Of a DNA stretch of 33,111 nt, positions 25,571 through 32,465 are shown one piece after another (positions within the stretch are counted from its first letter, which is position 1; the number at the start of each line of letters is the position of its first letter). This DNA comes from CAYMLQ01 sp964390795 (GTDB lineage: Bacteria; Verrucomicrobiota; Kiritimatiellia; RFP12; UBA1067): the NCBI GenBank assembly GCA_964390795.1, contig CAYMLQ010000023.1, positions 1 to 33,111 of the forward strand. Direction: 5' to 3'. The notes beneath the pieces were generated by a model. It had not been told where the DNA came from. It did no database searches and saw only the letters and a list, made by a program, of their open reading frames with translations. The position numbers were made by a program, and so were the translations under genes.

Positions 25571-26311
25571 ATGCGGTCATCGTATATCCATATTCTGTTT
25601 ATGTTCACCCTCTTGGCAGGTGTGAGCAGAGCGGAGATGCAGACGTGGACAAGCGCAGACGGGCGGACCATCGAGGGCGAGTTTGTGCGTTTGTTTGGAA
25701 CGTCGGTGACGCTCAAGCGTGCCAACGGCACGACGGTCAGCTGCCAGCTCGCCGCGCTGAATGAGACGTCGCGTGAGCAGGCCAAGCAATTGGCCGGAGC
25801 CAATGGCGGAACGGCGGCCAAGCCGTCGACGCTCAAGCTGAGTTCGGTCAAGGCCTCCGGCATTCCCAGCGACGAAGAAATCAAAGCCTTCTTGACGGAG
25901 TTCAAAGAGACCCCGACGAGCGACGAGACGGTCGAGTTCTACGCGAATCTCTCCGTTCCGCCGATGAAGCCTGACGATCTGCGCAGCTTCACCCGGAAGA
26001 AGAAGGTGCCTTACCGGGTCACCGTGGAACTCAGCAAGGTGAAGATGGTTGACGGGAAAAGGAAATCCATGCGGATGGATGGCCAGGGGTATTTTGTCCT
26101 TCTGAACGAGGCGGGGGACGTCGTTGACCGCCAGCGGGAAGCGCTTGGCAAGCTGTGCCCGTCTTGAGGAGGCCGAGGCGGCTACTTCGGTGAAGTGGCC
26201 AATCCGGGAAATTACAAGGTGATCGTCTGGGTGAAAGACAAAAAACGCACGTTTGGGAAGGTTATTGAAGCCAACCTCGTTTTACCCGAGACAGCGACAT
26301 TGAAGCCTTAA
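25571..26311 (+). CDS. Candidate selenoprotein: exported SHD1-like protein with C-P-S-U motif (UGA at 26165-26167)
   Basis: Read conventionally, the gene stops at TGA 26165. The same frame continues 47 codons to TAA 26309, and I interpret the TGA as selenocysteine, giving 246 residues. A signal peptide (RSSYIHILFMFTLLAGVSRA) is followed by an SHD1-like domain (about 23-75: WTSADGRTIEGEFVRLFG, VTLKRANGTTVSCQLAAL), a linker and a beta-rich region. Cys196-Pro-Ser-Sec199 forms a CXXU redox motif. The part after Sec (GGRGGYFGEVA, NYKVIVWVKDKKRTFGKVI) has the alternating hydrophobic pattern of a folded beta domain. A SECIS-like hairpin lies 12 bases after the TGA. ATG 25571 has AGGAG 11 bases upstream; the GTG at 25562 is only 2 bases from it. 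The gene faces away from selA and precedes the polyferredoxin. The alternative is a genuine stop followed by chance open frame. Confidence 0.75.
26165..26200 (+). promoter_or_regulatory. Bacterial SECIS-like element 1 (UGA plus GGU-loop hairpin)
   Basis: After TGA 26165-26167 come 12 bases, then a perfect 9-bp stem (26180-26188 with 26192-26200, one U-G pair) closed by the three-base loop GGU (26189-26191). Loop distance from the UGA is 21 bases, and G fills the first loop positions, as known bacterial SECIS elements require. In E. coli fdhF the loop GGU is the seventh codon after UGA; here it is the eighth. Confidence 0.75.
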
Positions 26312-26403
26312 TTTCTGATTGTTGAGTTTGTTCTGCCAAGCAGGCCGCCCTAACGCAAGAGGGATGCCTGCTTGGTTTGTGTTGAAAGGTCGGAGGCGGA
26401 CGG

Positions 26404-27240
26404 ATGGCTTGGGGGCTGACAGTGAAGCGGCGCGTCGTGCAGACGGTCTCGCTTGTGTTGTTGCACTCGAATGTGTTCGGCAGCGCCGCCGCCGCCCGCT
26501 TCTGTTTGCCCGTCATGAATTGCGACGCTTGCGCCGTGGCGTGGCTGGGTTGTCCGGTCGGCATGTTGGGCCGGTCGCTTGCTTTCAACGAGATCCCCTG
26601 GCTCGTGCTGTTGATGGTGCTGGGCGCGGGCGTGTTGGTCGGGAGGCTTTTCTGCGGTTGGGTGTGCCCCATGGGGTTCCTGCAAGACCTGCTCCACAAG
26701 ATCCCTTCGCGTAAGTTTCATCTGCCGCGTTGGGCCTCTGCCATCAAGTATGCGGTGCTGGCCGTTACCGTTGTCTGCGTGGCCTGGTTTGTCGGCAACG
26801 AGTCGCCGTTCTTCTACTGTAACTTCTGCCCGACGGCGGGCCTACAGGTGGTTCTGCCGATCGCCATCGCGGATCACGACTGGTCGGGCGTTACCGGCCG
26901 TCTGGCCAAGATGGGCTTCGTGGCTGCAGTTCTGATTTCAGGCGTGCTCGTCAGCCGGTCGTTCTGCAAGGTGATGTGCCCGGTCGGCGCGCTGGTCGCC
27001 CTGACGAACCGACTGACGCCCTTCCGGCTCAAGCTGGACGGCGAGACCTGCGTCGGCTGCAAAAAGTGCGACAAGGGCTGCCCGATGGATGTTCCGGTCA
27101 TGCGGCACCGCGAGGACGGCGCGTCACCCGTCAACCGCGACCTGGAGTGCATCGAGTGCCTGGATTGTCAGGCGAGGTGTCCCGTGCAGGCCCTCCGGCC
27201 CCAGATCTTGCCTTCGTCCCGTAAGGAGGTTCAATCATGA
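26404..27240 (+). CDS. NapH/NosR-like membrane polyferredoxin
   Basis: This 278-residue membrane protein has several transmembrane helices (about 45-80, 110-135, 165-185). It carries the paired CX3CP motifs typical of NapH/NosR-type proteins, FCGWVCPMG (Cys84) and FCKVMCPVG (Cys188), plus NFCPTAGLQ. At the C-terminus are two [4Fe-4S] ferredoxin motifs, CVGCKKCDKGCP (from residue 216) and CIECLDCQARCP (from 249). Such proteins pass electrons from the quinone pool or cytoplasm toward exported redox proteins. ATG 26404 has GGAGG 8 bases upstream, and its TGA overlaps the next ATG. It lies between the two candidate selenoproteins, so it may be their electron source; that is inference. Confidence 0.9.
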   Translation: MAWGLTVKRRVVQTVSLVLLHSNVFGSAAAARFCLPVMNCDACAVAWLGCPVGMLGRSLAFNEIPWLVLLMVLGAGVLVGRLFCGWVCPMGFLQDLLHKIPSRKFHLPRWASAIKYAVLAVTVVCVAWFVGNESPFFYCNFCPTAGLQVVLPIAIADHDWSGVTGRLAKMGFVAAVLISGVLVSRSFCKVMCPVGALVALTNRLTPFRLKLDGETCVGCKKCDKGCPMDVPVMRHREDGASPVNRDLECIECLDCQARCPVQALRPQILPSSRKEVQS

Positions 27241-28067
27241 GTGGTGTCTTTTTGGGTCTGATGATATGGGGCATTGTCGCCCTGGTTCTGCTGGGTTGGC
27301 TGTTGCCGTTGATCGTGGGCGTCGTCCGCAGCCGCCACGGGAAGGGCGGCAAGGTTCTGATCGGCGTCGGCGCGGTCTGGTGCCTGCTGGCCCTCGGACT
27401 CGTCGGGCTGGCCGTTAAAGCCTATACGGACTGGAACCGCACCTACAACCATGAGGTGGCGGCCTTCGATGCCTCATCCTATACGGGTGCTGTCGGGACG
27501 CTCACGTTTCCCTATACGTATCAAGGGAAATTCGAATTCAGGCAAGAGGGGCTGGAAGGCGACACCTGGTGGAAAGTCGCCGTGAGCAACGGAACCGCCG
27601 TAGTTCCGGCGGGACGGCTGAGCGCCGACAATTTGAGTTTCTCCGTGACAGACTCGCAAGGGAAGGCGCTCGGCACCCTCGCCTGCGGGTTCTCCGCGGA
27701 ACACGAGTCGTTCACGCTTGCGACCCATGGCCAGCACCGCCTCGCGGGCGGTTTCCCGTGGGCTGCGGCTGTTCAGGTCGAAAAGCTAGACGACAAACTT
27801 TCGATGAGCTTCAGCATGATGGATTCGGCAGAGAACACGGTCGCGTGGCACGCGGCCGGGGGCGACCGTAAACCGCCGGCTTTTGAGGCAGTGGATTCCT
27901 CGGGAAAATGTTTTTGGCGCGACAATTTCGAGTATGGCTGAGGAGGCACGTGCCGGTATCTGGGTCAGATACCAACCGATGCCCCCCCGTCCTTTATTAT
28001 CCGCCCCGTGGTCGAGCCAGCACCGTTTGCCATTCGCGTCGAGGAGACAAGATGGCCGAGCGAGTGA
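27237..28067 (+). CDS. Candidate selenoprotein: membrane-anchored protein with U-G-G-T-C motif (UGA at 27939-27941)
   Basis: ATG 27237 overlaps the polyferredoxin stop and has AAGGAGG 7 bases upstream. Two transmembrane helices (about 5-32 and 39-62) anchor a beta-rich domain of no family I recognise. The conventional end is TGA 27939, giving 234 residues. The frame continues 41 codons to TGA 28065, and I read the first TGA as Sec235, for 276 residues. The site is NFEYG-U-GGTCRYLGQIP, with Cys239 four residues after Sec, a likely selenenyl-sulphide partner. The segment after Sec parallels the first candidate: U-GG-x-x-(R/G)-Y-(L/F)-G-(Q/E)-(I/V). The hairpin after the UGA has the same GGU loop in the same codon. 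A terminator-like hairpin follows. The last 25 codons are less convincing as protein than those near the Sec. Confidence 0.72.
27939..27973 (+). promoter_or_regulatory. Bacterial SECIS-like element 2 (UGA plus GGU-loop hairpin)
   Basis: After TGA 27939-27941 come 13 bases, then a perfect 8-bp stem GGTATCTG / CAGATACC (27955-27962 with 27966-27973) closed by the loop GGU (27963-27965). The GGU is again the eighth codon after the UGA, and both UGAs are followed by GGA GGC. The stem sequences of the two elements differ while their structure and register agree. Confidence 0.73.
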
Positions 28068-28097
28068 ACTGATCGGCGACGTTTTGCCCGGGTGACG

Positions 28098-28143
28098 CAA
28101 CCTGCCATGCCCTTCTCGCGGAGGGACGGCAGGTTGTTTCTTT
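28098..28143 (+). terminator. Terminator-like (or attenuator) hairpin
   Basis: Outer stem CAACCTGCC (28098-28106) pairs with GGCAGGTTG (28128-28136); an inner stem CCCTTC / GGAGGG (28110-28115 with 28120-28125) has loop TCGC. TTTCTTT follows at 28137-28143. It probably ends the selenoprotein cluster. The ribosome site of the methyltransferase begins directly after the T-run, so partial read-through (attenuation) into that gene is possible. Confidence 0.7.
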
Positions 28144-28155
28144 AAGGGAGCGTTT

Positions 28156-28959
28156 ATGAAAGTGAAGTCAGCGATCACGTTGAAGGATGTGCAGTCCGTC
28201 TATTCGGGTGGCGAAGGCGCGTTGTGGGAGCTGGTCATGGGCGAGCAGATTCATATCGGCGGCTTTGCTTCATCCATGGCGCTGGCGGATAAGGCGGGAA
28301 TCGGCAAGGGGATGCGCGGCGTCGACCTGTGCAGTTGCAACGGCGCGGGCATGCGTTTCCTCGTGCGCTTCCGTGAGGCGGCCAACATGTGCGGGGTGGA
28401 CGCCACGGCCAAGGCGGTTCGGGACTGCCGGGCGCGCTGCGCGGCCGAAGGCTTGTCCGACCGCATCCGGGTGACGGAGGCGGATGTCTGTGCGACCGGC
28501 CTGCCTTCTGGAGAGGCTGATTTCGTCTGGGGGGAGGACGCCTGGTGTTACGTCGTCGACAAGCCGGCCCTGATCGCGGAGGCGGTCCGCTTGGTCAAGC
28601 CCGGTGGACTCATCGCCTTCACCGATTGGGTCGAGGGCATCCATCTTGGCGATGCCGAGGCCGAGCGGTTCATGGCCTTCATGAAGTTTCCGTCCATGCT
28701 GTCGATCACCGAGTACGCCGGCCTCATGAGGAGCCACGGCTGCGAGATCCTGTGCGCCGAGGATACGAGGCAGTTCGCACGCCATATCGATCTCTATCTC
28801 AACATGCTGGCCCTGCAACTGACTTACGATGCGCTGCGCTGCATCGGCTTCGACCAGAATCTGATGCAGGCGCTCGGCGCGGAAATGGCCTTCGTGCAGC
28901 AGTTGGCCCATGCCGGGAAAATCGCGCAGGGCCGGATCGTCGCGCGCGCGCCGAGGTAG
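28156..28959 (+). CDS. Class I SAM-dependent methyltransferase
   Basis: The product has 267 residues; AAGGGAG precedes ATG 28156. The Rossmann core shows motif I as GVDLCSCNGAGMRFLVR (about 55-71), the post-I acidic turn GVDATAKAVRDC, the motif II region TEADVCATGLPSGEADFVWGEDAWCYV and motif III LVKPGGLIAFTDW. The pattern resembles the small-molecule methyltransferases of the UbiE/sarcosine-dimethylglycine type. Motif I is unusual in having two Cys where Gly/Ser is common. It precedes the dehydratase-like genes by 25 bases and probably shares their transcript, so its substrate may be linked to theirs. The acceptor is unknown. Confidence 0.85.
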   Translation: MKVKSAITLKDVQSVYSGGEGALWELVMGEQIHIGGFASSMALADKAGIGKGMRGVDLCSCNGAGMRFLVRFREAANMCGVDATAKAVRDCRARCAAEGLSDRIRVTEADVCATGLPSGEADFVWGEDAWCYVVDKPALIAEAVRLVKPGGLIAFTDWVEGIHLGDAEAERFMAFMKFPSMLSITEYAGLMRSHGCEILCAEDTRQFARHIDLYLNMLALQLTYDALRCIGFDQNLMQALGAEMAFVQQLAHAGKIAQGRIVARAPR

Positions 28960-28984
28960 CTCGGGAAACGTGGAGGGGGTTTCT

Positions 28985-30127
28985 ATGGAACGCTGCGGTA
29001 TGGAATGGTTCGACGAGATGGTCGGACGCTGTTGCGAACAGGCCACCGCCTTTAAGCAGGCCGGCGGTCATCTGGTCGGAATCATGTGCGAGTATACCCC
29101 CAGGGAGCTGATCTTCGCCGCGGGCGCGTGGCCGGTCTGCCTCTGCGGCGGCTCGGCGGACATGATTCCTGCGGCGGAGGCCTTTCTCCCTGCCAACCTC
29201 TGCCCGCTGATCAAGTCGACCTTCGGCTTCAGCGTCAACCGGGCGAACCCGTTTCTGGAAATAGCCTCGCTGGTTGTTGCCGAAACGACCTGCGACGGAA
29301 AGAAGAAGATGTATGAGCTGCTCGCCGAACGGCATCCGATGCAGGTGCTGGAGTTGCCGCAGAAGGCGGATGACCCCGACGCCCGCGCCCACTGGGTGCG
29401 GGAGCTGCAAAAGCTTCGCGAGATCCTCGCCCGGCGATTCTCCACAGAGATCACGGAGGAGCGGATCAGAGAGGCGATCCGTCTGACGAACCGCGAACGC
29501 CGTCTGCGGCGCTCGCTGGCGGAGTGTCTGCGCGCGCCTCGCCCGCCGCTGTCCGGCCGGGAACTGCTGGATCTCAAGAGCCTGATCGCCTGCCTGCCCT
29601 CCGATCTCGCCGCGTATGAGCGCATCCTGGCCGCGCTGCCTTCGCGGCCTGCCGCAGACAGGCCCAAGGCCGGCGCCGTGCGTGTCCTCCTCACCGGCGT
29701 GCCCACGCCGCATGGCGCGGAGCGGGTGGTGGACCTGCTCGAGGCCGACGGCGGGCTGGTGGTCTGCCAGGAGAACTGCACGGGCCTCAAGCCGATCGCG
29801 CAGGATATTCCGGAGGACGCGGCCGACCCGCTCGAAGCCCTTGCTGATGCCTACTGGCACTTGCCCTGTTCGGTCATGACCCCCAACACGCGGCGGCACG
29901 ACCTCCTGCGGCAGCTCGCGTGCGACTACCGGGCCGAATGCGTGGTCGAGCTTGTCTGGCACAGTTGCCTCACCTACGATATCGAGTGTTCGCGGACGCG
30001 CGCGCTGGCTGAAGCGCTGGGTCTGCCTTACCTGCGCATCGAGACGGATTACTCTCCGAGCGACGATGCCCGTATGGCCCTGCGCATCGGAGCGCTTTAC
30101 GAAACGGTTCGCGCCGCCCGGGGGTAA
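28985..30127 (+). CDS. 2-hydroxyacyl-CoA dehydratase / double-cubane-cluster reductase family protein
   Basis: The product has 380 residues; GGAGGGGG precedes ATG 28985. It is the most canonical of the three related proteins here. Motifs: VGIMCEYTPRELIFAAGAWP, LCPLIKSTFGF, AETTCDGKKKMYELL, ENCTGLKP and a C-terminal LVWHSCLTYDIE...LRIETDYSPSDDARMALRIGA. These match the HgdB/YjiM group, in which conserved Cys hold a [4Fe-4S] or double-cubane [8Fe-9S] cluster and an ATP-dependent activator supplies low-potential electrons. The reaction could be a dehydration or a difficult reduction; the sequence does not decide. The stop overlaps the next start by one base (TAATG). Confidence 0.88.
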   Translation: MERCGMEWFDEMVGRCCEQATAFKQAGGHLVGIMCEYTPRELIFAAGAWPVCLCGGSADMIPAAEAFLPANLCPLIKSTFGFSVNRANPFLEIASLVVAETTCDGKKKMYELLAERHPMQVLELPQKADDPDARAHWVRELQKLREILARRFSTEITEERIREAIRLTNRERRLRRSLAECLRAPRPPLSGRELLDLKSLIACLPSDLAAYERILAALPSRPAADRPKAGAVRVLLTGVPTPHGAERVVDLLEADGGLVVCQENCTGLKPIAQDIPEDAADPLEALADAYWHLPCSVMTPNTRRHDLLRQLACDYRAECVVELVWHSCLTYDIECSRTRALAEALGLPYLRIETDYSPSDDARMALRIGALYETVRAARG

Positions 30128-31038
30128 TGGACGTCCTTATGGCCACTCCGCAACAGGTGATCGCGACAACCGGGCCGCAGGTTCCGCATGACCGGATCCG
30201 TGCGCACGGCTTTGCGCCCGTGACGCTGCCCCCGCTTGCGTCTGCCCAGGGTTCGCCCAGTGCCGGCGTCTGCGCCGCCGCCCATGGCTGGGCCGAGGCG
30301 CTGCTGTCCGATGAGTCGCGTTTCGCCGCCGCGGTCCTGACGACCCGGTGCGACCAGCTTCGGCGGACGTTTGAAACGCTCCGCGCGCGGACGCGCCTGC
30401 CGCTCTTTCTCTTGAATGTCCCGGCCACGCACGGCACGGAGACCGCCCTCCGCCTTTACGACGACGAGCTGAAACGCCTCGATCGGTTTCTCAGCCGCTT
30501 GGGGGAGCCTCGGTGCGAAACGCATTCTGGTAGGGCGGTTTCCCCGCAAACCGCCGCGGACGCCTTCGGGGCGGCGTCCCTACCAGGCAAGGCGCAACGC
30601 TTCGCATCCTCTGCCACGGAAACGGCTGACAGCGTGTTTCGCGTGGGCTTGCTCGCGTGCTGCTTGACCGAAGCGGACGACGCCGTTTTGCAGATGCTGC
30701 GGCAGGTCGGCTTGCAGATCGCGGTCCACGCGACCGAGGGCACGGTGGATACTCCGACCATCGCCCAGCGTCCCAACGCGCCTTTCTTCGAATGGCTCCG
30801 GCAGACGAGCCGCGCGGCAGGCCTCCAAGGCTGGGTACACGTGCGGCAGCCGTGGTGTGACCTCTATCACGCCGAAGTTCCAAGGATGAAAAGCGCAACG
30901 GCTCTGCCTTGGCTGGATCTCGAGACCGGGGCGCGTCCGGCCTTTGCAACCCTGCGCACGCGGGCGGAGGCGTTTGCCGAGTCGCTTCAGGCGTGCCGGG
31001 CTGCGGCGCGTGTTCCTGCAGAGGGCGTTGGCAGATGA
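30127..31038 (+). CDS. Short divergent 2-hydroxyacyl-CoA dehydratase-like protein with an inserted palindromic element
   Basis: The product has 303 residues, shorter than usual. Recognisable segments: VLTTRCDQLRRTFE (the usual C-D-x-x-R segment), FLLNVPATHGTETALRLYDDEL, GLLACCLTEADDAVLQML and GWVHVRQPWCDLYHAEVPRM. The standard N-terminal cluster segment is reduced. Between LGEP and RFAS a 58-bp palindromic repeat adds about 19 residues of foreign-looking Ala/Gly/Ser-rich peptide without breaking the frame. It starts at ATG 30127 inside the previous stop and ends in an ATGA overlap, so it is translated as part of the operon. It is probably a subunit partner of its neighbours rather than a stand-alone enzyme. 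Confidence 0.75.
   Translation: MDVLMATPQQVIATTGPQVPHDRIRAHGFAPVTLPPLASAQGSPSAGVCAAAHGWAEALLSDESRFAAAVLTTRCDQLRRTFETLRARTRLPLFLLNVPATHGTETALRLYDDELKRLDRFLSRLGEPRCETHSGRAVSPQTAADAFGAASLPGKAQRFASSATETADSVFRVGLLACCLTEADDAVLQMLRQVGLQIAVHATEGTVDTPTIAQRPNAPFFEWLRQTSRAAGLQGWVHVRQPWCDLYHAEVPRMKSATALPWLDLETGARPAFATLRTRAEAFAESLQACRAAARVPAEGVGR
30528..30585 (+). repeat. 58-bp cloverleaf-like palindromic element inserted in frame
   Basis: Outer arms TGGTAGGG (30528-30535) and CCCTACCA (30578-30585) enclose two hairpins: GGCGGTTT / AAACCGCC (30534-30541 with 30548-30555, loop CCCCGC) and GGACGCC / GGCGTCC (30558-30564 with 30573-30579). It lies inside the coding region of the short dehydratase-like protein, and the frame stays open through it. 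Confidence 0.8.
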
Positions 31039-32465
31039 GCGGTATGCCAGCCCTTGAAACGCGCACGTTTGACGCCTGGCGGCAGCGCTGTGCGGTCGCC
31101 TCCTCCCCGCTGGGTCGGCACTATGACGGCGGCGACAGGCGGCTTGCCGAGCTGCGCTTTGACCCCTCTCCCGCCGCAGACCGTCTCTGGGAGCTGCTGC
31201 TGTCGGAGAACGACCGCCTCGCGGAGGCCCGGCGCCAAGGCTGCAAGCTGGTCGGCACGATGAAGGATCTCGGCACCGTGCCCGTGATGGCGTTCGCCCT
31301 GCCCGATGTCGTGGCGTTTTATCCCGATGGCGCCTGGTGGACGCCCTGCCTCATGCAGCAGACGGACGGGCTGTTTGCCCTTGCGGACGCGCTGGGCGTC
31401 GACGCATCCTTCTGTCCTGTCCGCGCGATGCTGGGCGCGTTTGTCAACGGCCGGCACTTCCCGCTTCCGGACCTGCTGACGTGCAGCGTGGGCGCGGTGT
31501 GCGACGATTTCTCCGCCATCGCCCAGCGCGTGGAAGGGCTGGGGCACCCGGTCCTGTGGTGGGAGATGCCGTATCGCCGCACCCCTGATCCCGGCGAGCC
31601 GGCGGTCGCCCTGCCCGGCGGCGGGCTGACTCCGGCGAGTCAGGCGGAGCTCGTCACAGCCGAACTGGCGCGCGTGCGCGAGGCGCTTGCCGCGCTTTCG
31701 CGACACGCCCTTACGGACGAGCGCCTGGCCGAGGGCATCCGCTCCGCCAACCGTATCCGCGCCACCTTGCGGGCCTTGCGCGACGCGGCGTTTCTGGCGC
31801 CGCGTTCGCCGCTTCCCGCGCTTGAACTGCTGATTGCGGAGATGCTGATCATTCACTTCTGCTCCGACCGTCTGGCGACGGAACAGGTCTTGAACGCTCT
31901 GCAGGTCGAGGTTCGCCGTCGCGTGGACGCCGGCCTCGGCTATGGGAGCGATGAGGATGTGCGCCTCTTTTGGGTCAACCCCGTGGCCGACCTGCGCGCC
32001 ATGCAGTGGGTCGAGGCGTGCGGCGCGCGGCTGTGCGGCACGGATTATCTGTTCACGCACGCGCTCGACCCGATTCCCGAAGACCTTCCGCCGCTGGCCG
32101 CGCTGGCCCGCTGTGCGCTGGCTGATCCGATGGTGGGGCCGGCGGAGCAACGGGCTGAGCGCATCGTCAGCGAGATGCGCCGCCTCGGCTCTGAAGCCCT
32201 TGTGATTTCCCGCATTCCCGGCGCCAGCCATTGCGCCCACGAGGGAATGCAAATTGCGGCATACGTGTCGCGGCAGCTCAACGTGCCGTGCGTCGAGCTT
32301 GAGATCCCGTCGCTGGCCGATCCCTTTTCCGCCGCGCTGCGGACCCGGCTTGAAGCGCTGGTTGAAACCGCGCGCGCGGCGCGCGAGAGCCGGCCGGCGC
32401 GGGAAGGCGCGCCGCTCCCAAACGGCTGCGCGCATGCCGAAGACAGTGTAAGGAACGCACGATGA
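31035..32465 (+). CDS. Large divergent 2-hydroxyacyl-CoA dehydratase-like protein
   Basis: The product has 476 residues. ATG 31035 overlaps the preceding stop (ATGA), which fixes the start against the longer open frame. Segments such as GCKLVGTMKDLGTVPVMAFALPD, DLLTCSVGAVCDDFSAIAQ, LWWEMPYRR, a helical NRIRATLRALRDAAF stretch and a C-terminal CVELEIPSLADPFSAALRTRLEALVE follow the plan of HgdA/HgdB-type subunits, with DLLTCSVGAVCDD in the cluster-Cys position. It is the most divergent of the three. It probably forms a complex with the two upstream proteins and is energised by the activator encoded next (ATGA overlap). The substrate is unknown. Confidence 0.78.
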   Translation: MSGMPALETRTFDAWRQRCAVASSPLGRHYDGGDRRLAELRFDPSPAADRLWELLLSENDRLAEARRQGCKLVGTMKDLGTVPVMAFALPDVVAFYPDGAWWTPCLMQQTDGLFALADALGVDASFCPVRAMLGAFVNGRHFPLPDLLTCSVGAVCDDFSAIAQRVEGLGHPVLWWEMPYRRTPDPGEPAVALPGGGLTPASQAELVTAELARVREALAALSRHALTDERLAEGIRSANRIRATLRALRDAAFLAPRSPLPALELLIAEMLIIHFCSDRLATEQVLNALQVEVRRRVDAGLGYGSDEDVRLFWVNPVADLRAMQWVEACGARLCGTDYLFTHALDPIPEDLPPLAALARCALADPMVGPAEQRAERIVSEMRRLGSEALVISRIPGASHCAHEGMQIAAYVSRQLNVPCVELEIPSLADPFSAALRTRLEALVETARAARESRPAREGAPLPNGCAHAEDSVRNAR

